DNA from: Cylindrotheca closterium
Taxonomy: Eukaryota; Bacillariophyta; Bacillariophyceae; Bacillariales; Bacillariaceae
Assembly: GCA_933822405.4 (NCBI GenBank)
Contig: CAKOGP040002424.1
Location: 444,149 to 493,475, forward strand
Reading direction: 5' to 3'
Length of the DNA stretch: 49,327 bases
This document shows, piece by piece, positions 1 through 10,300 of the stretch (the stretch's first letter is position 1; every line of letters starts with the position of its first letter). The notes beneath the pieces were generated by a model, which did not search any database, was not told the origin of the DNA, and was given only the letters and a program-made list of their open reading frames with translations. Made by a program: the position numbers and the translations under genes.

Positions 1-34
1 AAGTGACAGAACCACAAATTCCTTCAGCTTCAGC

Positions 35-1908
35 ATGAGGCAACAATGCTTCCTCCTGGCACATTTGGTGACTGCAGGATGTATATTGCATTCGAATGAA
101 GCATTTGTCTATCAACGACCAAGGATACGAGGATTGCAGAAAGCTCCATTGCTTCCTCAGTCCAAGAATACCGTTACTCTTCACGTGACACCTCCTGAAT
201 CAGACTCGAGCGACGTCTTGTCGGAGGAAACCTACAGTGAGCAAATGACAATCGAGCCATCAGAAACAACGGATATCGAACCAACAGCGACAGCAGGAAT
301 GGAAGGAGACGAATTATTTTTTGCCAGCGTTGTAGAAGAAGGTAATGATTTGTTGGAAGAAACTTCTAGCATTTATGTCACACCTCCAATGCCAATGCCA
401 ATGCCAAACCAGATAGACAAGAAAGTTGACAAGGAATCATCGTCCCTACTGACTCGTAGGGCATGGTTCCAGACAGGCGCCGTAGTGGCGACGGGGACCA
501 TCGCTGCCGCTGCCACTATTATGAACGAGCGTGCTTTGGAAGCGAAGAAACAAGCAAATACCTTTCAACCCAAAGTCTCTCCCTTTGCAAGAGCCAATTC
601 GACGGCAGCCAAAACAGGTGCTCCAAAAGCGACTCCACAGAAAAATGCTGCTCAGCCTGCGACGACTGCCAAAACAACTGGTGCTCCCAAGGCTACTGCT
701 ACTCCCAACGGAATCCCAACAAAACCCGCTGCCAGCGTAAACCCAGTAAAACGGCTTGAAGCCACAGAAGCGGAAATCATCAAGAAATTGGAACCAGTCA
801 ATATCACTCAAGTCGCAGCGGAAACTAATGTCAATATTACGCTCAACTGCCAGGATGCTTGCGTCTCTATTGATCCTGTCACCTTGACCAAGGTGCAATC
901 CAAAAAAATGCCAACTTGGGTTCCCAGTTGGCTGGTTCCTCGTCCCAAGGTGATTAAACAAATTTCAAATGCGGAATTGTTGGTGGCTGCCACAATTGCC
1001 GGGTCCATGGTCGATGTGGGAAGGACCTCCCTCTTGTATCCGATTCAAACAGTAAAGACGCGAATTCAAACCGATATCAATAATTCGACGCGGACATTCG
1101 TTCCAGTCAAGGAACGCATGAGGACGTTTGGTAGTAATGTGAAGAGACACATTGACGAAGGAGATTTATATGCCGGTATTAAACCTACGTTGCTAGTGTC
1201 GGTTCCGGCTACTGGCATTTACTATGGTGTTCGGGATGTTTCCAAGCATGTTCTGGCTATGACGCCGCTGAATGGAATTCAAATTGCTCTCTTGGCCGCT
1301 TTGATTGGGGATATCGTGTCCTTGTGCTTTCGGGCTCCGGCCGATACTTTGAGGTTGCGCTTGCAGAATCAAGACGACAATGTGGGAGATTGGTTTGCGG
1401 ATTCGCTCAAGAAACTTCCTCAGATTATTATCACAGATCTGCCGTACCTTTTGTCCAAGATTGCATTGAATCGGCTGCTGATACATGGGAGCATTAGTAT
1501 TGATCAATATACCGAATATGCAATCATTACATGTAAGTTTGATCTATTGGTTTGGCGAAACGGGTTGTCTGTTGTCTGGCAAATTCTAATTGTTTTTTTT
1601 AAATAAATTTTAATTGCACCATAGCTTCGATTGCGGCCTTGTTGACAACACCCTTTGATGTGGCACGAACGAGAATACTAGTAGACAGTGACATGGATTG
1701 TTCAAATGGATTGGATGGTGGGAGTGGAGAAGGAGTGATCCAGACAATGAAGTGTGTTGTGAAGGAGGGTAATGGTGGCTATGCCAACCTCTTTGCGGGA
1801 TGGTTTGAGAGAGTTCTTTACTTGGGGGTAGGTCGAGCCTGGTTCGAGCCGATTCAACTGATAGGATATATAGGAATCCGAGATACAGTACTATTGGAGT
1901 GGTTTTAA
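35..1908 (+). CDS. Mitochondrial carrier family (SLC25) protein with long N-terminal extension and plastid-type presequence
   Basis: Two exons, 35-1532 and 1625-1908, encode 593 residues; the 92-base intron (GTAAGT...TAG) restores the third carrier repeat. The carrier domain covers about residues 311-593 and has three P-x-[D/Q]-x-x-[K/R] signatures: YPIQTVKTRIQ, APADTLRLRLQ and TPFDVARTRIL. These proteins exchange metabolites across organelle inner membranes; the substrate cannot be read here, though the second and third signatures resemble S-adenosylmethionine carriers (weak). The first 23 residues form a hydrophobic signal followed by SNEA|FVYQRP, with Phe24 at the predicted cleavage site as in the diatom ASAFAP plastid motif. 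Around residues 137-165 a TRRAWF stretch precedes a hydrophobic Ala/Val/Thr-rich segment, like a twin-arginine signal or a membrane anchor. An Ala/Pro/Thr/Lys-rich linker follows. Carrier family is secure; plastid location is inferred. Confidence 0.85.
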
Positions 1909-2153
1909 GGTGAAGTCCGTGAAGAATGCAAAGCATAGTGAACAGAATAGAGTTTTTTTCTTGCTTTTTGTCGAAAGTGAGCAAGACAAGATGCAAGACT
2001 AGGTGTGCATCAAATACCGATTCATTCGTTGTGCTGCTGGAGGATGTAAACCAGGCTGTAAAGTGCGTCGGCAAGACTCGTTGCTTTTTATGCTTTGCAG
2101 GCATCCAAGCCCGCGAATTGGATGAATCCAGTTGCCTCCAGACAAATCTATGC

Positions 2154-3965
2154 CTAGGTCACTTTCCTCATTTCCTCCTTTACTTTGGCTACTTTTGGGT
2201 GATCGGCTCCATAAACCTTTAGATACACTACCAGGGCTTTTTCGTAGTATATTTTGCTGTCCTTGGGCTTGCCTTGGTCGCACAGTACGTTAGCGATCTT
2301 GGTACATGTGAAACCGACTAGTGGATGGCCCTCGCCCACTGACTTGTAGTACGAGTCCAACGATTCTTGGTATGTCGATAGTGCCTTTACCAGATCACCC
2401 TCTTTGCGAAGCAGGTTGGCGATACAATTGAGGGTAAAGCTGACATATGGGTGTGCCTTCCCGGCAATCCCTCTCTTGATATGAAGTGATTTCTTATAAA
2501 GCTCCATTGCGTCTTCCATCTTATCCTGCATCTCATAGACCGTTCCAAGGGTATTGTACGCGTAGCTTGCTTGCAAAACATCTTCACCACAAGTCTCCCT
2601 GAAAATCCCCAGCGCCTGCTTCAGAAGGTCTGTGGCTTCGACAAGTTTGCCTTGTTGCTTGAGTACAGTAGCCATACTGTGGAACGTATTTGCCGAATCT
2701 CTGTGAATCAAGCCTACAGTCTTCTTGTATATTTGAAGTGATTGTTTGTACAAATCCAGAGCTTCTTCAAGATTCCCCTGGCGCTGAAGCGAATGGGCAA
2801 GTTTGATACATACGGTTGCAACCTGGATGCTATCTTCACCAATCAAATTACGAAATGCATTCAAAGACTCCCGGAACACAGCAATGGCATCATCTTCTTT
2901 TCCTTGCTTTCTCAAGACTGTGGCAATTTTCAGATACGCTGATCCTATGGATTCATGTAGCGGTCCATACTTCCTCATCTGAATTTCCAACAATTTTGTG
3001 TACACCTTCAAAGCAAGATGATACTCACAAAGTTTAATTTCAAACAATGCCCCAAGGCGGTCCAGCCTTCTTTCATCTTTGCTCGTTTCAAGAAGTTCGT
3101 GTACAAAAGAGAAATCCAACACATTGCCAGTCGCAATGTGCTTTAAATCCTCTAGGCTTTCTTCCAGCGTATCAGTTTCGCCAACATAGTATGACCGGAA
3201 GTATTCATAGGACTCGTGACTTTCCATTTCAATACACACTTTCTTCAGATCTTTCTGATGGATTTGTAATTCGCAAGTATGCTGAAAGCCACCGTCGGCA
3301 CTTTTCAAACGAAACTTGACATTGAAATCCCGGTAACCGGTGAGAGTCGGATGTTTGAATCTATTTTTGGCCTTGACAATTTGTATATGGTCAGAGTCAC
3401 GGATCAACTCTAAGCATATGATAATATCGTCAACTGTTTCAAAAATTACGCTAAGTCTGTTGATATCAGAAAGCCATGCAATATCAGGACCAGGGCCTTT
3501 GTCATGATACTCATTCTGGGCCTTTTCCAAAGCCCGCTCTCTTCCTTTCAGTGGGACGTATACCACACGGATGTCTGATAATGTCTTTGTTCTCTTCTTG
3601 GCCTGCTCTACGATTCCGTTGACAAATTCTTCGAACAACGGCCTAATGATGGTTGCCGCCTTGTAAAGCTCATCCAACGTCCTGGCAGGTTCTCCCAATG
3701 TTGATTGCTGACGAAAGTCCTTTTCGTGTGAACAATTTTCGGGTAGTCCTAAGACAAAGTCTTCCAGCACTTTGGAACCTTCTATTTTCTCAAACGTGGC
3801 ATCCATTCTCTTGCGACATTCCAAGAATTTGTGAGCTGTCTGGAGAAATGTTTGAGCTTCAGGTCGAAGAAGGGAAGAGGAATCGTCGTTTTCCTGAAAA
3901 CCTTTGATTCGGTCTAGTACTTTTTGAATTTCATCTTCGCCATCGCTGGCCGAAATATTTGTCAT
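2154..3965 (-). CDS. RelA/SpoT-like domain protein with C-terminal kinesin-light-chain-type TPR repeats
   Basis: A single exon encodes 603 residues. Residues about 130-245 resemble a RelA/SpoT nucleotidyltransferase-like fold: a basic segment (VPLKGRERALEKA), DIAWLSDINRLSVIF, then KNRFKHPTLTGYRDFNVKFR and CELQIHQKDL. These match the family's D-x-x-R, K-x-R-F...GYR and E-[LV]-Q-[IL] signatures. Residues about 315-600 hold six to seven TPRs of about 42 residues with kinesin-light-chain spacing (for example LEEALDLYKQSLQIYKKTVG). The family includes (p)ppGpp synthetases and inactive relatives. Whether this protein makes an alarmone is unknown; the TPRs suggest protein binding. There is no signal peptide, so it is probably cytosolic. 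It is convergent with the carrier gene and divergent from CKS1. Automated pipelines would probably call it only kinesin light chain. Confidence 0.8.
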   Translation of the reverse strand: MTNISASDGEDEIQKVLDRIKGFQENDDSSSLLRPEAQTFLQTAHKFLECRKRMDATFEKIEGSKVLEDFVLGLPENCSHEKDFRQQSTLGEPARTLDELYKAATIIRPLFEEFVNGIVEQAKKRTKTLSDIRVVYVPLKGRERALEKAQNEYHDKGPGPDIAWLSDINRLSVIFETVDDIIICLELIRDSDHIQIVKAKNRFKHPTLTGYRDFNVKFRLKSADGGFQHTCELQIHQKDLKKVCIEMESHESYEYFRSYYVGETDTLEESLEDLKHIATGNVLDFSFVHELLETSKDERRLDRLGALFEIKLCEYHLALKVYTKLLEIQMRKYGPLHESIGSAYLKIATVLRKQGKEDDAIAVFRESLNAFRNLIGEDSIQVATVCIKLAHSLQRQGNLEEALDLYKQSLQIYKKTVGLIHRDSANTFHSMATVLKQQGKLVEATDLLKQALGIFRETCGEDVLQASYAYNTLGTVYEMQDKMEDAMELYKKSLHIKRGIAGKAHPYVSFTLNCIANLLRKEGDLVKALSTYQESLDSYYKSVGEGHPLVGFTCTKIANVLCDQGKPKDSKIYYEKALVVYLKVYGADHPKVAKVKEEMRKVT

Positions 3966-4329
3966 ATCAATGAAGCCACGATCGTTCGATTATTGATTAT
4001 GGAAGGTCAGATGGTGATTCATTCATTCTGCTCGGATGATTGAGCTACAATACCGGTAGATGGTACAGTTCATGTAGCACGCGAAAAGTGAGTAAAGACA
4101 TCATTTCATTCATTCATCGTACCGATCCAAAATCGGAAAAGTGTTTGATTCCTTCGACTGCATATAAGAAAGCCGGCAGCATCGGACTGATTGCCGGATC
4201 GCTCGCAAGTCTACCATGATGTACAGAAAATTTGAAAACCGTCCCAACCCCCAAGGCTGGCAACGGATCAGTTTCAAGGACCAACGACCTTTGTTCAATC
4301 ACTCTCTTGTCCCATTTACAACATCAAGC
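3966..4329. promoter_or_regulatory. Divergent intergenic region between the RelA/SpoT-TPR gene and CKS1
   Basis: These 364 bases separate two genes transcribed away from each other, so they must hold both promoters and 5' UTRs. No convincing TATA box or repeat was seen. The two small minus-strand ORFs inside (4110-4302) show no family resemblance and were not called. Confidence 0.4.
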
Positions 4330-4870
4330 ATGAGTGCATCCCGTATTGAATACAGTGAAAAATATGCTGACGATCACAATGAATACCGGTAAGAACTTGA
4401 ACAACGGCATTTGCATTGGTATTCAGTCCTACCTATGCTGCCAACAGAACAATTTTCCACTAACACGTTCTTCGCATTTTTCCAGTCATGTCATCCTCCC
4501 AAAAGATCTTGCCAAGACCCTTCCCAAGAGTCGCTTGCTAACAGAGTCTGAATGGCGTAGCATTGGTGTGCAACAAAGTCGGGGATGGCAACACTATGCC
4601 ATTCACAGGTGAGCCGAAGACCTCAATCACAACGTAGTGACAGTCATCTTTACACCATGGAGCTTGTATTTCTCACTGTCTTGCTTCTGTTCCTTCTCTG
4701 TCACACCACTATCTTTGCCATCTTTGCGATCAAATTTTAGACCGGAACCACACATTTTGCTATTTCGCCGTCCCCTAGGAACCGATCCTCAAAGTGGACG
4801 GGTCGATCCTGAATTGGAACGCAAGGCTCGCGAGGAGTACCTTGCCCAGTACGGAGTCACCCGCAACTAA
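4330..4870 (+). CDS. CKS1: Cyclin-dependent kinase regulatory subunit (CKS1 family)
   Basis: Three exons, 4330-4388, 4486-4608 and 4741-4870, join in frame to give 103 residues. Introns are 97 and 132 bases with GTAAGA/CAG and GTGAGC/TAG ends. The product follows the CKS fold throughout: [57 protein letters not shown] and LLFRRPL. CKS proteins bind CDKs and phosphothreonine sites to promote multisite phosphorylation in cell-cycle control. The anion-pocket residues of the family (Arg in HNEYRH, Ser/Trp in QQSRGW, Arg in AIHRPEPH) are present. A hydrophilic tail of about 25 residues after the core is longer than in the shortest animal forms. An AATAAA lies over and just after the stop codon. 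Confidence 0.97.
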
Positions 4871-5367
4871 ATAAACAAGAGACATGGGGTGTAAGACTGG
4901 GATCATATGGTGCTCATTATTGATTTGAAAAGAGGTTGGAGATTGATCGATTCAGTTTCCAATGATGTTTCGAATTGTGGCACATGTTGTGTGATCCATT
5001 TAGTCTTTTTCTTGTTGGATGCGTTGATGCATAAATCTGTATACTGCTTTCGCAATGTACTAGACAAAATAACTAGAAACAAATGATTTTCAATTTTTTG
5101 GTCGAGGAGCTATGAACTTTCTTTTGTTCCATGATGATGATCCTCAAACTTATGTACAAGTATGGTATTGTGATGATGTGAAATATATGACCCCCAGACA
5201 CACTTCATCTACAGGTCCATGCGCCACATCTACCGGTACAGATATTTGCTAAAATATTCGCTATTAATATTTGTTTTACTTTATTAGGCATGTGATAAAG
5301 CAAAAGTAAGATTGCATTAAATTCTTATACCACATATTGGTTGTAGCTCAAATGAACTTCAAACTTC
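4871..5367. other. Convergent intergenic region, AT-rich, no gene seen
   Basis: About 500 bases between the 3' ends of CKS1 (+) and the gamma-CA-like gene (-). It is AT-rich with several short direct words (ATGATG, TATTTG) but no ORF or structured element that I can support. It probably holds both 3' UTRs. Confidence 0.4.
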
Positions 5368-6502
5368 TTATTGGTTCTTTTCTCGTTGCTCCGCTCGCAA
5401 CTTCAACCCTTCTTCAGGGTGTGTCAAAGTAGAGTTAAAGATTCGACCTGGAGATCCTTGTCCCAAAACATCATCGGGATCAGGAATGTTGGGGTCGAAC
5501 CAGGCACCTTGTCCCTTTCCACGAACTTCCCTGTCAAGTCTGTCTTCTTCTTCGGCAATGAGTTGCTTGTAGTCCTTGGAGTTCTCTACCGAATGGAGGT
5601 AGGCAAGTTCCAATTGCTCGTGGGCCGACTCGGCAATAGAGGCAATCTCTTGTGAAGTCAAAGCACGCTCCTTTTTGGCAGGAGATCCGGACCACAATTC
5701 TCCACTGGGAACCTTGGTGCCAGGTGTGACGATTGCACCGGGAGCAATGATGGAGTTGGTACCAACAGCAGCACCATCCATGACTTGCGCGGATTCTCCG
5801 ATCATGCAAAGGCTCTCAATGGTGCAAGCGTGAATGATAGCACCGGCACCAATGGTCACATTGTCGCCTATCGAAGTGGGGATGTCTCCTTGAATCTTGG
5901 CTACGTGAACAACTGCTCTGTCACCAACACTTGTTCTGGTTCCGATGGTGACATTATTCACATCACCTCTGACAGTGGCACCGTACCAAACGCTGTTTCA
6001 TGGAGGAAAGGTAAAACAGAAGGAATACGGAAGTTTGATGGATGGATCCAGAAAGACATTATCATGAGAGACTGTGGCGGAATCAACTGCTTTAAGAACG
6101 AGAAAAATGTATACGAACCTGGAATGATCACCAATGGAAACCTTCCCGATTACAGAGGCCGATGGAGCGACAAAGTTATTGGATCCTCCAACTGCTGGTG
6201 CGATGCCATCAACAGCAATGAATCGAGTGGAAGGAACCAACTTTTCAGTGTACTTGGCAACCTCAATATTAGCTCCCAAGCCATCCAACATGGCTCTGTA
6301 GAAACGAAAATGAAAGATATGAGCGAGTGGATTTTTAGCACACTTTTACAATAGCAAAACAAAAGAAAGCAACACCAAACGGAACCAAATCCATCGGAAT
6401 GTTGAGGATACCTCAACAACAGAATTTCAAGGCATAAACTCACCCCATTCTCCGGGCAGCGCCAGATGCAGCGACTGCTACTCGTGTGCTTAATGACGCC
6501 AT
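5368..6502 (-). CDS. Gamma-type carbonic anhydrase-like protein (mitochondrial complex I type), one zinc ligand replaced
   Basis: Three exons (6502-6444, 6295-6119, 5992-5368) join in frame to give 286 residues. The start MASLSTRVAVAASGAARRMG is short, basic and acid-free, fitting a mitochondrial presequence. A left-handed beta-helix follows, with hexapeptide turns (APSASVIGKVSIGDHSSVWY, RGDVNNVTIG, SIGDNVTIGAGAIIHACTI) and then SGELWSGSPAK, typical of gamma-CAs of algal and plant complex I. Of the three zinc histidines, His108 (AVVHVA) and His133 (AIIHAC) are present, but the position normally His in IGHxAxxH is Ala128. The Arg87/Asp89 pair is kept. This is the CAL situation: a structural complex I subunit probably without classical carbonic anhydrase activity. 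The C-terminal tail of about 85 residues is charged. Confidence 0.9.
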
Positions 6503-6829
6503 TGTCCAAGGTTTATTGGTTGAACTGAACAATGTAAGAGACCAAGACGATGGCAACAAAATCCAGCAAGAGGTCGCTTGCGGTGGTGCTGTTCTGTCGA
6601 CGTACGATACTTTTTGAGTGCCCTCAGCCCCGTCTGTGTGATGTACGGATCGTCTGGAAGCCAACCGATTAGCATTTCCTTTTCTCCGATCCGATCGAGA
6701 AACGCGCGATATTGACGCGATTTTCGGACGATGGGATCTTGAGAACACAGGAGTCATCGACAAACTCAACCATCAACACCTCGTGAACAATCTCCCTACC
6801 AATAACCGCCATCTTCCATCACAACAATC
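6503..6829. promoter_or_regulatory. Divergent promoter region, gamma-CA-like and ERO1-like genes
   Basis: These 327 bases lie between two divergent ATGs and must serve both genes. It is richer in CG dinucleotides (cgatcgagaaacgcgcg region near 6690-6720) than the flanking gaps. No defined motif was assigned. Confidence 0.4.
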
Positions 6830-8100
6830 ATGAAGACAGCCCTAGTAGCAGCTAGCTTATTGCAATCCACAGTTGGATTTTCCACAACGCTAAAATCTGC
6901 AAATGTCATCTCATTGCCAGGTTTCAAAACGGGAAGTCAACCCGTCAGTCGCTGCTCCTCGGCACTCCCTTCTACGATATCTTCCAATGATGACCTGCTA
7001 CCTGGAATCTCTGCGATTGGGGAAGCCAATGGTCAGCTGTCGGAGCAATTGGAAGGTCTCAGCGATTCAAACTACTTTCGGCTGTATTGTGTGGATATTC
7101 TTGCAAGTTGCGAATACATGCCACAGGAACTATTTGAATGCTACAGTGAAACTTGTGAAGTGTATCCCATAGATGATGATGAGGTATGTTGTGTTCTGCA
7201 GTTATCGATGTCAGCAACTGAATTGAAATTTAAGAAACGTCTCACGTATTTGATATGCAGATTCCTGAACGTCTACGCACACATGATTACAATGAAAACG
7301 AGTTTGAGATAGACGGCTGGGCGCGATGGGACATGCCCAGCAACGACTATTATGATCTAGAACAATTCCCAGAAGGATACACTGCCTATGACGGATCCTC
7401 AGTCTGGAATTACATTCACAGCAAGATTTGTTTTCAGAACTTTGGATACGATGATGATCATTGGAAGGCCGACTTCAACAAAGCTGTTTCCGGCTTGCAC
7501 TCAGTGGTCTCGGCGCAAGTGATTCGTGGGATCAACGACAAGGTGGCGAGTGGCGAAGCTTTTGGAGCTGATGAGGTATGGACGGATCCAAAGGCTGAGT
7601 TTGCCAGACGAATGGGATCCACAGGCGAGACTCCATTGGCAGTGGAGAATTTGTACTTTACATACATGATATTGCTATCAGCTGTGGGAAGTATGCGAGG
7701 AAAATTGATGCAAGATTGCGATGCTGGAGTCTTTGATGCGGAAACTGCTTCTTTTATAAAGACTGCCATTTCACTGCCTATTTTTGATAATCCAGCCATC
7801 GGGGTGGCTGCCCAAAAGCTCAGCAATCATGCCGTCCAATCGCCTGGCGATTTGTGGGAGGCCCGAATGAGAAGTCGAGAGCTACTGCGGATAGTAAATT
7901 GTGTTCAGTGTAACAAGTGCCGATTACACGGAAAAATTGCCATGATGGGCTTGTCCACAGCGCTGCAAGTGCTAGTTGGTGGTCCCAATGGAAAGATGCA
8001 AGACCCCAATCAGATTCGCCGCGTCGAGTTGGCCGCCCTTGTAACAACACTCTACAAGGCTTCGAAAGCAATCAAATTGTGTCAGCAAATGACAGTTTAA
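6830..8100 (+). CDS. ERO1: ERO1-like thiol oxidase with putative plastid-type presequence
   Basis: Two exons, 6830-7183 and 7261-8100, encode 397 residues. ERO1 is a flavoprotein that re-oxidises protein disulfide isomerase and passes electrons to oxygen. Seen here: a shuttle pair C104-x4-C109, the FAD-region block AYDGSSVWNYIHSKICF, GLHSVVSAQVI, NLYFTYMILLSAV, and the active-site cluster C332-V-Q-C335-N-K-C338 followed by RLHGKIAMMGLSTALQVL. It is shorter than animal ERO1 (about 450-470 residues), mainly at the N-terminus. The first 16 residues form a hydrophobic signal and SLLQSTVG|FSTTLKS places Phe at the predicted cut, as in plastid or periplastid import sequences. An ordinary ER location remains possible because ERO1 normally has a signal peptide. 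No KDEL-like tail is seen. Confidence 0.88.
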
Positions 8101-8512
8101 CTTCTAGAACAACCCATGCTCATACAACTTTGCACAATCGATCGTGTTCCTCTCAGAAAACATGGCGGCGGCTACAGTAGCGCGCGCAAAACCAGATGAA
8201 AATCTACAGCAGATTGCGTGAAATGAGTGAATTAGTTTTGCTATGATTGATTCTGCGCGATTGAGCTCCAACTGCTGTTCGGAGCATCATTGGTATCCAA
8301 CACGCCCCCCTAGAGGTCACCACGTTTGCAGTTCGCAATGACTACGAACGAGTTGCGAAAGGGTTACCTCTAAACACGGCCTTATTCATTTGGACTTGTT
8401 ACACAGTGTGCAGTGTTTGTTGATACCACCAAAGGTATACCTTGCGCGCATGTCGCAAAAGGCATGACTTTCAAATGCAAAAGCATGCAAATAGAGAATG
8501 TAGTAAAAGTCC
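8101..8512. other. Convergent intergenic region, no gene seen
   Basis: Lies between the 3' ends of the ERO1-like and bHLH-PAS genes. Short ORFs here (for example 8386-8577 minus) show no family features. Probably 3' UTRs. Confidence 0.35.
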
Positions 8513-10300
8513 TCATCCAGTGGTATATCTTGGTGTTTGATCGATTGTCGATCCTTGAACTTTTGACGTCTGAGCATCTGGTGTTGGCTGAATCATTTCG
8601 GATGTTGCAGGTACAGGCTGGTCTGGATCGTATGGACCCTTGGGGTTGCAAATGAGAGTGACACAAAAGCATTTGGCAACTCCATCCTCTCCCTTGATAA
8701 GATTCACGCTAAGACCAAGGTCGTTTCTGTTCTTCATTACTCCGCGCAGTTTGCAGGATGTTGCTGGCTCTCCAGCAGCCGGTCCCGCAGGCTGAAGCAT
8801 GTGGCTGATAAGGTCGAATGCGGTCTGGAGATCATCTCTGAACGTGAGATTGAAGATTGTCATGGAACAAAGTTCTCGCTTGTCGTAGTTCGAAAGTTGG
8901 CAGAAGAGTTGGTTGCAATCCATGAAGGCCCCTCCCATTGATGCAATGGCCTGGTTGTTGAAAGAGTTGAAAAGAGTGAAAAAGAGTGAGCCACATGTAT
9001 CTTGCGCCGAATGATATTATACGAATGCGCCTAATGCTAACTCACCATTCCAACTGTACATGAGTTGAAGACGAAACGGTAATCGCCATCATGGATCATA
9101 TTTAAAGGAGATCCGTCCTGTGCACTTTGTGCTCCTGCTGCAGCGCTTGCACCTTCAGCAGCTCCTTCTGAAGGTTGGTGATACATCATTGCAGACTTTG
9201 GTGGCATACCTCCAAAGTTTCCAAGAGACCAAACACCATTCTGAGCTGCAACATGCCTCACAGCAGAAGCAGCTTGTTGTCCCAACGCTCCACCGCCAAT
9301 CATTTGAATCTGTTGCACAAGTTGATGCCTGTCACTGTGGTTACGGAAAAGTGTGTCAGCTCTCGTGATCGCAAAAGTCAATTAAGCCATTGTCAATAGA
9401 CTTTACAAACTTACATTTCAGAGCTGTAGTGATGCTGCTGAAGCAGTCGAATGTAGTTCGCGGCTTCAGTGAGAACAGAACTCTTTGTCCCCTTTGGAAC
9501 AATAACGCCGCCACTAGATAGTAGGTTTCGAAGTTCACCGATTTGCTTCGATATACGGAAACTTCTTTCTTTCTCTCTGGCATTACGTTCTTCTCGCTTC
9601 GAATCACCGCCCTTTCTCTTTTTCCTCCCTCCCTTTTTACTCTCGGAACCAACCGTCTCCCCATTTTCGCTGTTTGCCATACTCCCAGTTCTTCCTTCTT
9701 CATCGGTATCATAACCTCCACTATCGCTCCCTATGCTTGGCTTCCTTTTTAAAGAAGCTTTGCCCGCTGAGAAATGAAAGGACATATTAGCACCCCTGGC
9801 ACTTTGTACCCAAGATCTCCATCATGATGTAACTTACCATTCCCAGGCTTTGATGCTGCAGCACTCTTGTCTCTTTTTGCTTGCTGGTTCAGCGGTGGAT
9901 TTCCAGCATCCGTGGTACCGGAAGATGATGACGAAGGGTCTTGTTTCCGTGATTGCATGCGTGGGGCAGGGGCTTTCTCAGTCTTGATGGACGATTGACT
10001 CTTAGACTTCCCACTTGATGATACGCCACTTGACGATACCGGCTGCTGGTTGCCACCATCACTATCACCATTTTCAGAATTGTTGTTTGAGTTGTTCAGC
10101 GAATTGTTCATGTTCAACGAGTTGTTCATGTTTAGCGAGTTGCTCAGAGCGTTTTCGCCTTCACTGTCAAAGTTGAAACCAAAAGAAGTATTCCCGAGAC
10201 TGATCAGCGCCGAGTTGTCCGAATTGTTGCCGCTACCACCACCACCATTCGAGCTATTGCTGCCAGTCTCGCTCGTTTCTTTGTTGAATGGCTTTGTCAT
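8513..10300 (-). CDS. bHLH-PAS transcription factor
   Basis: Four exons (10300-9838, 9766-9415, 9334-9046, 8950-8513) join in frame to give 513 residues. Residues 1-154 are Ser/Asn/Gly-rich and disordered, with SLNMNNS-type repeats. A basic stretch (KKGGRKKRKGG) precedes the bHLH at about 210-265: basic region EERNAREKERSFRIS, then helix-loop-helix ELRNLLSSG...KGTKSSVLTEAANYIRLLQQ. After a Gln/Ala-rich linker, a PAS fold starts at about 352 (DYRFVFNSCTVGMAIASMGG, FMDCNQLFCQLSNYDKREL) and ends near 430. The protein should bind E-box-like DNA as a dimer, with the PAS domain for dimerisation or sensing. Diatoms have a small bHLH-PAS set that includes the rhythm regulator RITMO1; whether this is that ortholog cannot be told. 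The third exon could start upstream of 9334, so that junction is the least certain. Confidence 0.87.

Noticed and set aside
5785..6354. Plus-strand ORF of 189 codons
   Set aside because: Antisense to exons 2-3 of the gamma-CA-like gene, whose spliced product matches a known family.
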